Position numbers and translations under genes: made by a program. A DNA stretch of 64,000 nt. Source: Pantoea sp. Lij88. GTDB taxonomy: Bacteria; Pseudomonadota; Gammaproteobacteria; Enterobacterales; Enterobacteriaceae. Under the pieces are notes generated by a model that had not been told where the DNA came from, ran no database searches, and saw only the letters and a program-made list of their open reading frames with translations. Location: assembly GCF_030062155.1 (NCBI RefSeq), contig NZ_CP118269.1, forward strand, positions 2,790,001 to 2,854,000, in the 5' to 3' direction. Below, piece after piece: positions 38,636 to 48,552 of the stretch (positions are counted from its first letter, which is position 1; each line of letters starts with the position of its first letter).

Positions 38636-38782
38636 GCGAAAAGGGTGATCGGCACCAACCTTGAAACCGGTATTGCCGATACGCTCCGTCAGTACGTGCT
38701 GTAATCAGGGCGTCACTGAGACGCTTTTGATCTGGGCATAGAGCCACTGATCCGGCCGGATGCCCAGCTCATCACGCGCCCA
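38636..38782 (+). repeat. Long direct repeat flanking the HNH island, right copy
   Basis: The counterpart of 36992-37138. It carries a 20-codon orphan piece of the ybhA end (stop TAA at 38702-38704), directly followed by the genuine modC stop at 38705. In this copy the two stops abut, which is probably the ancestral ybhA-modC junction. The segment 38636-38704 is therefore a non-functional ybhA remnant. Confidence 0.92.
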
Positions 38783-39763
38783 CGGCGTGATGCGCGCCCA
38801 GAGCTCACTGATGCCGATGCGCAGCTTCACCTCCACCTGATCCCCGACCTCCAGCAGTTCCACCACCTGTGCCGGTAAAATGTTGCGGATGGAACTGTGT
38901 TGCGGCGGCTGCAGCGCCAGCGAAACATCGGAAGAGGCGATACGAATACGCAGCGGGGTTTTAACCGGCTGATTCACCCGGCTGACCCAGATGTGCTGAT
39001 CGCCCAGCGACAGCGCGGTCATCGGGTAGTCGGGATGCTGCTCCAGCACCAGTACCCGCAGCACGCTGGTCAGTTCACTCACCGGCAGCCACGGACGCAT
39101 CGCGCTGCTGCTCCAGACCCGCTCCAGCGGACCAAAGGCTTTGACCTTGCCCGCATCCAGCACCAGCACGTTATCCGCCAGATGCAGAATTTCATCGAGA
39201 CTGTGCGAAACGTAAAGCATCGGAATATCGACCTGCTTTGCCAGCTTTTGCAGATACGGCATCAGCTCGCGTTTGCGCGGCAGATCCAGCGACGCCAGCG
39301 GCTCATCCAGCAGCAGCATATCCGGTGCGGTCAGCAGCGCCCGGCCAATCGCGACCCGCTGCTTTTCTCCGCCCGACAGCGACAGCGGAAAGCGCGGCAG
39401 CAGCGCCTCCAGACCCAGCAGCGACACCAGGCTGTCAAACTGCGCTTTCATCGACGGGGCCATCCCATATTGCAGGTTGCCACGCACCCGATAGTGCGGG
39501 AACAACCGCGCATCCTGAAACACATAACCAATACGCCGTTTTTCCGGCGGCAGCGCAATCTTCTGCTCCGCATCAAACAGCAGACGGTCGTTAAGCTGGA
39601 TCCGTCCCCGCTGAGGCTGGGTCAGTCCGCTGATCGCGTTGATCAGGGACGTTTTACCGGCTCCGGAGACGCCAAAAATGGCGGTGATCCCTTTGGCCGG
39701 GATCTGCAGGTCGATCTCCAGCTGATGATCGCCCTGCTGCTGCATAAAGTTGAGTGATAGCAT
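38705..39763 (-). CDS. modC: Molybdate ABC transporter ATPase ModC
   Basis: A 352-residue ATPase. Walker A is GVSGAGKT (31-38), the signature is LSGGE (129-133), Walker B is [12 protein letters not shown], and the C-terminal TOBE/Mop molybdate-binding domain follows (about 290-352, [16 protein letters not shown]). ATG 39763 gives the family start MLSLNF and overlaps the modB stop in TGATG. It powers molybdate import with ModB and ModA. Its last 25 codons lie inside the direct repeat beside the HNH island, but the gene is complete. Confidence 0.95.
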   Translation of the reverse strand: MLSLNFMQQQGDHQLEIDLQIPAKGITAIFGVSGAGKTSLINAISGLTQPQRGRIQLNDRLLFDAEQKIALPPEKRRIGYVFQDARLFPHYRVRGNLQYGMAPSMKAQFDSLVSLLGLEALLPRFPLSLSGGEKQRVAIGRALLTAPDMLLLDEPLASLDLPRKRELMPYLQKLAKQVDIPMLYVSHSLDEILHLADNVLVLDAGKVKAFGPLERVWSSSAMRPWLPVSELTSVLRVLVLEQHPDYPMTALSLGDQHIWVSRVNQPVKTPLRIRIASSDVSLALQPPQHSSIRNILPAQVVELLEVGDQVEVKLRIGISELWARITPWARDELGIRPDQWLYAQIKSVSVTP

Positions 39764-40452
39764 CAGTTTCCCATCCGCTTGCGGCCTGCGCGTGCCAGCC
39801 ACTCCGACGCCAGCAGTGACGCCAGGGCCAGCACGATTGCGATCACGCAGAGCCGCGCCGCCGCTCCTTCCGCGCCGGGTGTTTCGATCAGGGTAAACAT
39901 CGCCAGCGGAAGCGTGCGCGTCTCGCCAGGAATATTGGACACGAAAGTGATCGTGGCGCCAAATTCACCCAGCGAACGGGCAAACGCCAGCACCGTACCG
40001 ACGATCACGCCCGGCAGTGTCAGCGGCAGCGTGATGGTGAAAAAGACCCGCCAGCGTCCGGCGCCCAGCGTGCGCGCCGCCTGCTCCAGCCGGATATCCA
40101 CCGCCTCCAGCGCCAGCCGGATGGCGCGCACCATCAGCGGAAACGCGATCACGGCAGACGCCAGTGCCGCGCCGCGCCAGCTGAAAGCAAAGCTGAAGCC
40201 AAACCAGTCAAAAAGCTTTTCGCCAATGATGCCGCGCCGGCCCAGGCTAATCAGCAGCAGATAACCCACCACTACCGGTGGCAGCACCAGCGGCAGGTGA
40301 ATCAGGCTGTCGAGCAGCGCTTTGCCGGGAAACCGGCAGCGCACCAGAATCCAGGCCATCAGGATGCCAAACGGCAGACTGCCCAGCACGGCTATGCCAG
40401 AGACTTTGAGGCTAAGGACTACCGCCTGCCATTCGGGATCGCTGAGTATCAT
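39763..40452 (-). CDS. modB: Molybdate ABC transporter permease ModB
   Basis: A 229-residue permease with about five membrane segments, beginning [18 protein letters not shown]. The ATPase-contact loop reads [25 protein letters not shown] in its general pattern (here [16 protein letters not shown]). [22 protein letters not shown] is conserved. It overlaps modA by four bases and modC by one. Confidence 0.95.
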   Translation of the reverse strand: MILSDPEWQAVVLSLKVSGIAVLGSLPFGILMAWILVRCRFPGKALLDSLIHLPLVLPPVVVGYLLLISLGRRGIIGEKLFDWFGFSFAFSWRGAALASAVIAFPLMVRAIRLALEAVDIRLEQAARTLGAGRWRVFFTITLPLTLPGVIVGTVLAFARSLGEFGATITFVSNIPGETRTLPLAMFTLIETPGAEGAAARLCVIAIVLALASLLASEWLARAGRKRMGN

Positions 40453-41222
40453 TTCGTCGGTGTGAATCCGTAGTGTTTGAAGATGGCCGCGGCCTGCGGT
40501 CCTTTCAGATAATCATAAAACGCGTTAACCGCAGCATTGTCGTGATCGTTCACGATCGCCATCGGATACTCCACCGGTTTATGGCTGTCTGCCGGGAAAC
40601 GTCCCACCACGTGCACTTTGTCGCTGGCGACGGCGTCCGAACCATAGACAATGCCATAAGGCGTTTCGTTACGCTCGACCAGCGCCAGCGCCGCGCGCAC
40701 ATTATTGGCCGGGGCGAGTGACGGTTCAACGCTTTCCCAGGCACCCAGCTTCTGCAGCGCCTCTTTAGCATAAATGCCCGCCGGAACGTGGTCGGGATCG
40801 CCCACCGCCAGACGTTCACCGTGCAGCAGGGTTTTCCAGTCGGTCTGTTTGTCCAGCGTCACCGCTTTGGCTGCGGCACTGCGAGGCGCAATCAGCACCA
40901 GATCGTTGCCCAGCAGAGTATACCGGGTGCGGGTGATGACGCTTTTTTTCGCCACCGCCTCATCCATCCACTGCTGATCGGCAGAGATAAACAGGTCGGC
41001 AGGCGCACCCTGCTCAAGCTGGCGCGCCAGTGTTGAAGAGGAGGCAAATGAGGAGACCACCGTCACGCCCTTTTCTTCTTTGTAGCGGCTGGCAATATCC
41101 TGCATCGCGTTGGTCAGTGACGCCGCGGCAAACACGGTAATGTTGTCGGCCGCCACAGCCTGTCCGGCCAGCGAAACGGTGATCAGCGCCGCTGCGCTCC
41201 AGCGATAGTGTTTAAATGACAT
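40449..41222 (-). CDS. modA: Molybdate-binding periplasmic protein ModA
   Basis: A 257-residue binding protein with signal peptide (1-24, ending AVAADN). The oxyanion pocket residues are in FAAASLTNAM and SSFASSSTLARQLEQGAPADLFISADQQWMD; APANNVRAALALVERNETPYGIVYGSDA and FYDYLKGPQAAAIFKHYGF follow. It is the first gene of modABC, behind a ModE operator. Confidence 0.95.
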   Translation of the reverse strand: MSFKHYRWSAAALITVSLAGQAVAADNITVFAAASLTNAMQDIASRYKEEKGVTVVSSFASSSTLARQLEQGAPADLFISADQQWMDEAVAKKSVITRTRYTLLGNDLVLIAPRSAAAKAVTLDKQTDWKTLLHGERLAVGDPDHVPAGIYAKEALQKLGAWESVEPSLAPANNVRAALALVERNETPYGIVYGSDAVASDKVHVVGRFPADSHKPVEYPMAIVNDHDNAAVNAFYDYLKGPQAAAIFKHYGFTPTK

Positions 41223-41239
41223 GATGTTCTCCGGCTATT

Positions 41240-41263
41240 CGTTGTGTAGCGGATAATATAGCG
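41240..41263. promoter_or_regulatory. ModE operator upstream of modA
   Basis: A 24-base near-palindrome starts CGTTGTGTA and ends AATATAGCG, 18 bases upstream of the modA start. Half-sites and spacing follow the ModE site of E. coli modA, so repression by ModE-molybdate is expected. Confidence 0.75.
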
Positions 41264-41366
41264 AAATGTCAGAGAGGTTCAGTAAATTATCGGCAGGGGG
41301 AACAAAAGGTTAAATCCGGGGAGGCAAAAACGACCACGCCCGCGCAGATGGCGGGCGTGGCAGAAA

Positions 41367-41525
41367 TTAATTGTGCGAACGGGCTGAGGATTTTTCGTCG
41401 CGATGACCAATTTTAGAGATGACGTTAAACACTTCACCCAGGCCATAAATCATACCCAGCATCAGCGCCATCACGACAGGCACCATCAGTACGGCGACGG
41501 CGAGGCTTTTCAGTAATTCCAGCAT
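41367..41525 (-). CDS. acrZ: AcrZ, small accessory protein of the AcrAB-TolC pump
   Basis: A 52-residue single-span protein: [20 protein letters not shown], then [18 protein letters not shown] and a charged, His-containing tail. It is similar to E. coli AcrZ (49 residues), which binds AcrB and widens its substrate range. The start at 41525 is set by the homologue; the longer frame upstream is not conserved. It lies between modA and modE as in E. coli. Confidence 0.9.
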   Translation of the reverse strand: MLELLKSLAVAVLMVPVVMALMLGMIYGLGEVFNVISKIGHRDEKSSARSHN

Positions 41526-41662
41526 GGAGAGTCTCACTCTGCTAACAAAAAAGTGATTGTAACGGGTCAGGAAAATTTTGCGCAGCCCTTTTCGTGCTTT
41601 TACTTTGGTCACAAAACGCCGCTATCATCGGCCCTTCGCCTTAACCCATTGCCGGAGCTGTC

Positions 41663-42445
41663 ATGGAAGCCGAACTGTCCCTTCATATCCGTTTACAACA
41701 GAAACTGTTTGCCGATCCACGACGTATTGAGCTGCTGAAACGCATACAGCAGACCGGGTCGATCAGTCAGGGGGCGAAGCTGGCCGGCATCAGCTACAAA
41801 AGTGCCTGGGATGCGATTAATGAGATGAACCAGATGGCGGATGAAACGCTGGTGGCGCGGGCCACAGGCGGTAAAGGCGGCGGGGGCGCAACGCTGACCC
41901 GCTACGGTGAACGCCTGATTCAGCTGTTCCAGCTGATGGAGCAGATTCAGCAGAAAGCCTTTGATGCGCTGCAGCAGGATACGCTGCCCCTCGACAGTCT
42001 GCTGGCGGCCATCGCCCGCTTCTCTCTGCAGACCAGCGCCCGCAACCAGCTGTTTGGCACCGTGGTCAGCAACGATGCGCAGCAGGTGGTGCAGCATCTG
42101 ATGATTCAGCTGGCCGATGGCGTCACGCAGCTTAACGTGGCGCTGACCCAGCGCAGCGCCGATCGTCTGCAGCTGGCGGCAGGTAAAGAGGTGCTGGTGC
42201 TGATCAAGGCACCGTGGATCCGCATCAGCCGTGACGCTGCAGAGGAAGATAACCAGCTGGCGGCCACGGTCAGTGCCATCGAACCCGGCGAGCAGATGAG
42301 CGAAGTGCTGATGCAGCTCGCCAGCGGCGAAACCCTGTGCGCCACCCTGAGTAACGATCAGCTGCAACAGCTTAGGCTGCAGCCGGGCGACGCCGTGATG
42401 GCCAGTTTTAACGCGGAAAATGCTATCGTCGCCACCCTGCTCTAG
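41663..42445 (+). CDS. modE: Molybdate-responsive transcriptional regulator ModE
   Basis: A 260-residue protein with an N-terminal winged helix (LLKRIQQTGSISQGAKLAGI, then SYKSAWDAINEMNQ; GGKGGGGATLT wing) and two C-terminal Mop domains, each starting SARNQLFGTV-like (about 125 and 195). It binds molybdate and represses modABC. It is divergent from acrZ and followed by modF. Confidence 0.94.
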   Translation: MEAELSLHIRLQQKLFADPRRIELLKRIQQTGSISQGAKLAGISYKSAWDAINEMNQMADETLVARATGGKGGGGATLTRYGERLIQLFQLMEQIQQKAFDALQQDTLPLDSLLAAIARFSLQTSARNQLFGTVVSNDAQQVVQHLMIQLADGVTQLNVALTQRSADRLQLAAGKEVLVLIKAPWIRISRDAAEEDNQLAATVSAIEPGEQMSEVLMQLASGETLCATLSNDQLQQLRLQPGDAVMASFNAENAIVATLL

Positions 42446-42514
42446 CGGTTGATTTGACTTCATTACGGGCAATGGTTACAACTCAGTGACACGATGCAGA
42501 AAATGGAACAGATC

Positions 42515-43987
42515 ATGGCTTCATTGCAGATTTTGCAAGGCACGTTTCGTCTCAGCGATACCCGGATACTGAACCTGAATCAGGTGGAACTGCAGCGCGG
42601 CGAAAACTGGGCCTTTGTCGGCGCTAACGGCAGCGGTAAATCCTCCCTGGCGCGCGCGCTTTCCGGTGAACTTCCGCCGCTGGCTGGTTCCGTCAGCAGC
42701 GATTTCAGACGACCGGTCCGGCTGTCGCTGGAGCAGTTACAGACGCTGGTGGCGCAGGAGTGGCAGCGCAACAACACCGATATGCTCAGCGAAGGCGAAG
42801 AGGATACCGGTCTGACCGTGGCAGAGGTGATTCAGGCTGACGTTCAGCAGCCCGAACGCTGTGAACAGCTTGCACAGCAGTTCGGCATCGAACCGCTGTT
42901 GTCCCGTCGCTTCAAATATCTCTCCACCGGCGAAACCCGCAAAACCCTGCTCTGTCAGGCTTTGATGAACGAACCAGATTTGCTGATTCTGGATGAGCCG
43001 TTTGACGGACTGGATGTGGCGTCCCGCGCCAGCCTGACCGACACGCTGCGCAGCCTGCAGCATCCGGCGTTTACCCTGGTGCTGGTGCTCAATCGCTTTG
43101 ACGATATTCCCGATTTTATTCAGCAGGTTGGCGTGCTGGCGGAGTGCACCCTCACCCATAGCGGGCCGCGTCAGGCCATTTTAACGGAAGCGCTGGTGGC
43201 GCAGCTGGCACACAGTGAACAGCTGATGGGAATGGCATTACCTGAGGCGGATGCGCCGGATCAACTGCCCTCACTGGCGGATGATGCCCCGCGCGTTATC
43301 CTGCGCAACGGCACCGTCTCGTACAACGATAAGCTGGTGATTCAGGGGCTGAACTGGCAGGTCAATGCCGGCGAGCACTGGCAGATTATCGGCCCGAACG
43401 GGGCCGGAAAATCGACCCTGTTAAGCCTGGTGACCGGCGATCATCCGCAGGGCTACAGCAATGATTTAACCCTGTTTGGCCGCCGTCGCGGCAGCGGCGA
43501 AACCATCTGGGATATCAAGCAGCATATTGGCTATGTCAGCAGCAGTCTGCATCTCGATTACCGCGTCAGCACCAACGTGCGGACGGTGATCCTGTCGGGC
43601 TTCTTCGACTCCATCGGGCTTTATCAGGCGGCATCTGACCGGCAGAAGGCGCTGGCGCAGCAGTGGCTGACGCTGCTGGGAATGGATAACCGGCTGGGCG
43701 ATGCGCCGTTCCACTCGCTCTCCTGGGGACAACAGCGGCTGGTGCTGATTGCCCGCGCGTTGGTTAAGCATCCGACGCTGCTGATTCTGGATGAGCCACT
43801 GCAGGGACTCGACCCGATTAACCGCCAGCTGGTGCGCCGCTTTGTCGATGTGCTGATTGGCGAGGGACGCACTCAGCTGCTGTTCGTTTCGCATCATGCC
43901 GAAGATGCGCCCGCCTGCATTACGCATCGCCTGAGCTTTGTTCCTGCTGATGGCGGCTACGCCTTTCAGCAGGAAACGCTGCGCTAA
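42515..43987 (+). CDS. modF: ModF, two-domain ABC ATPase of the molybdate locus
   Basis: A 490-residue fusion of two ATPase domains. Walker A is GANGSGKS near 35 and GPNGAGKS near 297; Walker B is LLILDEPFDGLD and LLILDEPLQGLD; signatures are LSTGE and LSWGQ. Length and sequence follow E. coli ModF (YNDKLVIQGLNWQVNAGEHW). The protein is linked to molybdate photorepair-like functions by name only; no permease partner is known. ATG 42515 has GGAA upstream and matches the family start. Confidence 0.93.
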   Translation: MASLQILQGTFRLSDTRILNLNQVELQRGENWAFVGANGSGKSSLARALSGELPPLAGSVSSDFRRPVRLSLEQLQTLVAQEWQRNNTDMLSEGEEDTGLTVAEVIQADVQQPERCEQLAQQFGIEPLLSRRFKYLSTGETRKTLLCQALMNEPDLLILDEPFDGLDVASRASLTDTLRSLQHPAFTLVLVLNRFDDIPDFIQQVGVLAECTLTHSGPRQAILTEALVAQLAHSEQLMGMALPEADAPDQLPSLADDAPRVILRNGTVSYNDKLVIQGLNWQVNAGEHWQIIGPNGAGKSTLLSLVTGDHPQGYSNDLTLFGRRRGSGETIWDIKQHIGYVSSSLHLDYRVSTNVRTVILSGFFDSIGLYQAASDRQKALAQQWLTLLGMDNRLGDAPFHSLSWGQQRLVLIARALVKHPTLLILDEPLQGLDPINRQLVRRFVDVLIGEGRTQLLFVSHHAEDAPACITHRLSFVPADGGYAFQQETLR

Positions 43988-44008
43988 AGCGTTCTTAACC
44001 CGCCCTCC

Positions 44009-44029
44009 ACGCCGCTATCGCGGCGTTTT
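44009..44029 (+). terminator. Probable terminator of modEF
   Basis: Stem ACGCCGC / GCGGCGT, loop TATC, then TTTA, starting 22 bases after the modF stop. Confidence 0.65.
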
Positions 44030-44040
44030 ACTGTGTCACT

Positions 44041-44056
44041 GTGTAAGCGTTACCAT
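44041..44056. promoter_or_regulatory. GalR/GalS operator, distal
   Basis: GTGTAAGCGTTACCAT fits the Gal operator pattern GTGKAANCGNTTNCAC with few changes. It lies 78 bases upstream of a second, almost identical site. Confidence 0.75.
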
Positions 44057-44118
44057 TACTCCACCCCTTTCATCCTCTGAAAACGCACGCAATGCCACCA
44101 AATAAGAATATTCAGCTT

Positions 44119-44134
44119 GTGTAAGCGATACCAT
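44119..44134. promoter_or_regulatory. GalR/GalS operator, proximal
   Basis: GTGTAAGCGATACCAT lies about 90 bases before the galT start. With the distal site it could allow looping repression as in E. coli, where the two operators are further apart and one lies inside galE. Confidence 0.78.
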
Positions 44135-44223
44135 TTATCCAGACTTGATCACGCTTTCGGGCGCGCTGTTGTGCTACTTTTTACCGATGCCTCTTTGGCT
44201 TTTGACGCTTACCAGGATCTCAC

Positions 44224-45270
44224 ATGGAAAAATTCAACCCGGTCGATCACCCGCATCGCCGTTACAATCCACTGATTGATCAATGGATTTTAGTCTCACC
44301 TCATCGGGCCAAACGTCCGTGGCAAGGCGCGCAGGAAACCCCGGCGGTCAACACCTTACCGGCGCACGATCCGGACTGCTTCCTGTGTGCCGGAAACACC
44401 CGCATCACCGGCGACAAAAACCCGGACTATCCTGGCACGTACGTCTTCACCAATGACTTTGCCGCACTGATGACCGACACGCCTGACGCGCCCGAGAGCG
44501 ACGATATCCTGATGCGTTGTGAAAGCGCACGCGGCACCAGTCGGGTCATCTGCTTCTCGCCCGATCACAGCAAAACCCTGCCGGAGATGTCACTGAGCGC
44601 GCTGGAAGAAGTGGTGCGCACCTGGCAGGCGCAGACCGCCGATCTGGGTCAGCACTATCCGTGGGTGCAGGTGTTTGAGAACAAAGGCGCGGCGATGGGT
44701 TGCTCTAACCCGCATCCGCATGGCCAGATCTGGGCCAACAGCTTCCTGCCGAATGAAGCGCAGCGCGAAGATGATCATCAGCGCGACTATTTCGCTAAAC
44801 ATGGCTCGCCGATGCTGGTCGATTACCTGGCCCGCGAACGGCAGGATGGCAGCCGTACCGTGGTGGAAACCGAACACTGGCTGGCCGTGGTGCCGTGGTG
44901 GGCCGCCTGGCCATTCGAAACCCTGCTGCTGCCGAAAGCGCACGTTAAACAGCTGACCGATCTCAGTGACGCGCAGAGCGCCGACCTGGCAAAAGCCATT
45001 AAGCTGCTGACCAGTCGCTACGACAACCTGTTCCAGTGCTCCTTCCCCTACTCGATGGGCTGGCACGGCGCGCCGTTTAACGGCGAAGCCAACGATCACT
45101 GGCAACTGCATGCTCACTTCTATCCACCGCTGCTGCGCTCAGCAACGGTTCGTAAATTTATGGTTGGCTATGAAATGCTGGCCGAAACCCAACGCGATTT
45201 AACGGCGGAACAGGCGGCGGAACGTCTGCGTTCTGTCAGCGACGTTCACTTCCGTGAGGCACAACAATGA
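44224..45270 (+). CDS. galT: Galactose-1-phosphate uridylyltransferase GalT
   Basis: A 348-residue Leloir-pathway enzyme that swaps UMP between UDP-glucose and galactose-1-phosphate. The active-site HPH (His164-Pro-His166, His166 being the nucleophile) matches E. coli numbering; zinc ligands CFLC (52-55) are present. It is the first gene of galTKM, since no galE precedes it, and overlaps galK by four bases. Confidence 0.96.
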   Translation: MEKFNPVDHPHRRYNPLIDQWILVSPHRAKRPWQGAQETPAVNTLPAHDPDCFLCAGNTRITGDKNPDYPGTYVFTNDFAALMTDTPDAPESDDILMRCESARGTSRVICFSPDHSKTLPEMSLSALEEVVRTWQAQTADLGQHYPWVQVFENKGAAMGCSNPHPHGQIWANSFLPNEAQREDDHQRDYFAKHGSPMLVDYLARERQDGSRTVVETEHWLAVVPWWAAWPFETLLLPKAHVKQLTDLSDAQSADLAKAIKLLTSRYDNLFQCSFPYSMGWHGAPFNGEANDHWQLHAHFYPPLLRSATVRKFMVGYEMLAETQRDLTAEQAAERLRSVSDVHFREAQQ

Positions 45271-46415
45271 GCTTAAAAACCATCACGCAGCAGCTTTTCT
45301 CTGACACCTTCGGCTACGCGGCCACCCATACCATTCAGGCACCGGGCCGCGTTAACCTGATTGGCGAACACACCGACTATAACGACGGCTTCGTACTGCC
45401 GTGCGCCATCGATTACCAGACGGTAATCGCCTGTGCCCGCCGTGACGATCGCCAGATTCGTGTGGTCGCTGCCGATTATGAGAATGCGCAGGACACCTTC
45501 TCGCTGGACGAAGAGATCGTCAGCGTGCAGGAACCGATGTGGGCCAACTATGTGCGCGGCGTGGTGAAACATCTGCAGAAGCGTCATGCCGATTTCGGCG
45601 GCATTGATATGGTGATCAGCGGCAACGTGCCACAGGGCGCGGGCCTCAGCTCCTCTGCCTCGCTGGAAGTGGCGGTCGGCACCGTAGTGCAACAGCTCTA
45701 TAACCTGCCGCTGGATGGCGCGGCCATCGCGGTGAATGGTCAGGAAGCGGAGAACCAGTTCGTCGGCTGTAACTGCGGCATCATGGACCAGCTGATCTCC
45801 GCGCTGGGCCGGAAAGATCACGCCATGCTGCTCGACTGCCGCACGCTGGGCACGCGTCCGGTGTCAATGCCGGAAGATATCGCGGTGGTGATCATCAACT
45901 CCAACTTCCGTCGCACTCTGGTTGGCAGCGAATACAACACCCGCCGCGAGCAGTGTGAAGCGGGCGCGCGTTTCTTCCATAAGAAAGCGCTGCGTGACGT
46001 TGAACTGGCTGAGTTTGAAGCGGCGCAGGCGCAGCTCGACCCGCAGGTGGCAAAACGCGTGCGTCACGTCCTGACCGAGAACGCTCGTACCCTGGAAGCG
46101 GCCGATGCGCTGACTCAGGGCGACCTGACCCGTATGGGCCAGCTGATGGCCGAATCACACGCCTCCATGCGTGACGATTTCGAAATCACCGTGCCGCCAA
46201 TCGATACGCTGGTTGAGATCGTGAAAGCACAGATCGGTGAGCGCGGCGGCGTGCGCATGACCGGTGGCGGCTTCGGTGGCTGCATCGTGGCGCTGATGCC
46301 CCTGGATCTGGTCGATCAGGTCAAAGCCGCGGTTGCGGAGCAGTATGAAGCCGCGACCGGCATCAAAGAGACTTTCTACGTCTGCAAAGCCTCTGAAGGA
46401 GCCGGCCAATGCTGA
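45267..46415 (+). CDS. galK: Galactokinase GalK
   Basis: A 382-residue GHMP kinase: galactose signature [19 protein letters not shown] (about 26-44), ATP loop [15 protein letters not shown] (near 115), and the C-terminal [13 protein letters not shown]. It phosphorylates galactose at C1. Its start overlaps the galT stop (ATGA) and its end overlaps galM by seven bases. Confidence 0.96.
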   Translation: MSLKTITQQLFSDTFGYAATHTIQAPGRVNLIGEHTDYNDGFVLPCAIDYQTVIACARRDDRQIRVVAADYENAQDTFSLDEEIVSVQEPMWANYVRGVVKHLQKRHADFGGIDMVISGNVPQGAGLSSSASLEVAVGTVVQQLYNLPLDGAAIAVNGQEAENQFVGCNCGIMDQLISALGRKDHAMLLDCRTLGTRPVSMPEDIAVVIINSNFRRTLVGSEYNTRREQCEAGARFFHKKALRDVELAEFEAAQAQLDPQVAKRVRHVLTENARTLEAADALTQGDLTRMGQLMAESHASMRDDFEITVPPIDTLVEIVKAQIGERGGVRMTGGGFGGCIVALMPLDLVDQVKAAVAEQYEAATGIKETFYVCKASEGAGQC

Positions 46416-47443
46416 ATGACGTCAACTCCCATGCGCCAGACGGTCAGCCGTGGCGCATAACGGTGCTGCGCAATGCCAACGGCATGCTGGCGACCTTTAT
46501 GGACTGGGGCGCAACCTGGCTCTCCGCCCGCGTGCCGATGCAGGATGGCACGGTGCGTGAAACGCTGCTCGGCTGCGCCACGCCTTCTGACTATCTGCAT
46601 CAGGATGCCTATCTGGGCGCCACGGTGGGCCGTTATGCCAACCGCATCGCCGGGGCAAAACTCAATAAACTGAACCGCCAGCTGGTGCCAAACCAGGGCG
46701 CACATCAGCTGCATGGCGGGCCGGAAGGCTTTGATAAACGCCGCTGGCAGATTGTCAGCCAGTCCGACAGCGAAGTGCACTACCGCATTGATTCGCCGGA
46801 TGGCGACCAGGGCTATCCGGGCAATCTGATTGCCGACGTGCGCTATCAGTTGGATGACCAGAACTGCCTGAGCATCAGCTATGAAGCGCACTGCGATCAG
46901 CCCTGCCCGGTCAATCTGACTAACCATGCTTACTTTAACCTTGATGCGCATCATGGCGACGCCCGCCAGCATCGCTTACAACTGCACGCCGACCAGTATC
47001 TGCCCGTCGACAGCGAAGGCATTCCGAATGCGCCGCTGAAAGCGGTTGCCGATACCAGCTTTGATTTCCGCAACGCCAAAGTCGTGGCGCAGGATTTCCT
47101 GGCAGACGATGACCAGCGCGCGGTCAAGGGCTATGACCATGCGTTTCTGCTCAACAGCGCAGGCGACAGCAGTCAGCCTGCGGCAGAACTCTGGTCGGAA
47201 GATGGCAAATTACAGCTCAGCGTGACGACCTCGGCCCCGGCGTTGCAGTTCTACTCCGGCAACTACCTGGCGGGCACCCGTGCCCGTGAGCAGGCGAGCT
47301 ATAATGCATTTCAGGGCATTGCGCTGGAGAGTGAATTTTTACCGGATTCGCCTAATCATGCTGAGTGGCCTCAGCCTGATTGCTGGCTGCAGCCGGGAGA
47401 TCGCTGGGAATCGGTGACGCGTTATCGCTTCACGCCACGCTGA
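46409..47443 (+). CDS. galM: Galactose mutarotase GalM (aldose 1-epimerase)
   Basis: A 344-residue beta-sandwich enzyme that interconverts alpha- and beta-galactose. Substrate residues are found in [41 protein letters not shown] (catalytic His) and [19 protein letters not shown] (catalytic Glu). It is the last gene of galTKM. Confidence 0.94.
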   Translation: MLNDVNSHAPDGQPWRITVLRNANGMLATFMDWGATWLSARVPMQDGTVRETLLGCATPSDYLHQDAYLGATVGRYANRIAGAKLNKLNRQLVPNQGAHQLHGGPEGFDKRRWQIVSQSDSEVHYRIDSPDGDQGYPGNLIADVRYQLDDQNCLSISYEAHCDQPCPVNLTNHAYFNLDAHHGDARQHRLQLHADQYLPVDSEGIPNAPLKAVADTSFDFRNAKVVAQDFLADDDQRAVKGYDHAFLLNSAGDSSQPAAELWSEDGKLQLSVTTSAPALQFYSGNYLAGTRAREQASYNAFQGIALESEFLPDSPNHAEWPQPDCWLQPGDRWESVTRYRFTPR

Positions 47444-47594
47444 GCCTCCGGCTGAAAAACGCGCAGTGCGTCACACACAGGCTTACGCGCTGCCCGCTTT
47501 TCCGTTATGGTATGGCGCAATCAGCTCGTGTATCTGGCGGGCAGCAGCAGGTTTCCAATCTCACAGAAACATCACAGTATTAAGGAGTTAAGCT

Positions 47595-48347
47595 ATGGCT
47601 GTAACTAAGCTGGTTCTGGTGCGACACGGCGAAAGCCAGTGGAACAACGAAAACCGCTTTACCGGTTGGTATGATGTTGACCTTTCAGAGAAAGGTCGTG
47701 GCGAAGCCAAATCAGCAGGTCAGCTGCTGAAGAAAGAGGGCTTTGTTTTTGATTTCGCTTACACCTCCGTACTGAAGCGTGCCATTCACACGCTGTGGAA
47801 TGTGCTGGATGAGCTGGATCAGGCCTGGCTGCCAGTTGAGAAAACCTGGCGTCTGAACGAGCGTCACTACGGTGCGCTGCAGGGTCTGGATAAAGCGGAA
47901 ACTGCCGCTAAATATGGCGACGAGCAGGTTAAGCAGTGGCGTCGCGGCTTTGCCGTTACCCCGCCGGAGCTGGATCGTGCAGATGAGCGTTTCCCGGGCC
48001 ACGACCCGCGTTACGCGAAACTGACCCCAGAGCAGCTGCCAACCACCGAAAGCCTGGCACTGACCATCGACCGCGTTATCCCTTACTGGAACGAAACCAT
48101 TCTGCCGCGCATTAAAAGCGGTGAGAAAGTGATCATTGCCGCACACGGCAACTCACTGCGTGCGCTGGTGAAATATCTGGATAACCTCGGCGAAGATGAA
48201 ATCCTCGAACTGAACATCCCTACCGGCGTACCGCTGGTCTATGAGTTCGATGAAAACTTCAAACCGCTGAAACGCTACTACCTGGGCGACCAGGACGAGA
48301 TTGCCGCGAAAGCCGCAGCCGTTGCGAATCAGGGTAAAGCGAAGTAA
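47595..48347 (+). CDS. gpmA: 2,3-bisphosphoglycerate-dependent phosphoglycerate mutase GpmA
   Basis: A 250-residue glycolytic enzyme that interconverts 3- and 2-phosphoglycerate through a phosphohistidine (His11 in VRHGESQWN). [31 protein letters not shown] and [14 protein letters not shown] are conserved. AAGGAG precedes the ATG. It has its own strong terminator and lies beside galM as in E. coli. Confidence 0.96.
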   Translation: MAVTKLVLVRHGESQWNNENRFTGWYDVDLSEKGRGEAKSAGQLLKKEGFVFDFAYTSVLKRAIHTLWNVLDELDQAWLPVEKTWRLNERHYGALQGLDKAETAAKYGDEQVKQWRRGFAVTPPELDRADERFPGHDPRYAKLTPEQLPTTESLALTIDRVIPYWNETILPRIKSGEKVIIAAHGNSLRALVKYLDNLGEDEILELNIPTGVPLVYEFDENFKPLKRYYLGDQDEIAAKAAAVANQGKAK

Positions 48348-48365
48348 TTTCTCGCTGAAATGCAA

Positions 48366-48394
48366 AAAGGCCAGACGAAAGTCTGGCCTTTTTT
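48366..48394 (+). terminator. Terminator of gpmA
   Basis: Perfect stem GGCCAGAC / GTCTGGCC, loop GAAA, then TTTTTT. Confidence 0.93.
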
Positions 48395-48476
48395 ATTGGG
48401 CTGCGCCCGGCAATGCTGCGCGTCATCTTTAACTGCCAGACTCAAGCTGCTTACAACGTCAAATCAGGATAAATTT

Positions 48477-48512
48477 TACAGCAATAAATTAGCTTAATGC
48501 GCAGGGAACAAT
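48477..48512 (+). repeat. Possible end fragment of the dispersed repeat
   Basis: AATTAGCTTAATGCGCAGGGAA resembles the left flank and left end of copies 1 and 2 (CATTAGCTTAAATTGCAGGGAA in copy 2). After that the sequence leaves the family, so only an end survives, if the resemblance is real. Confidence 0.4.
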
Positions 48513-48552
48513 CCTCAAAGCGAACCGGTTCAGAACTTGTCAGTTATCTTAA

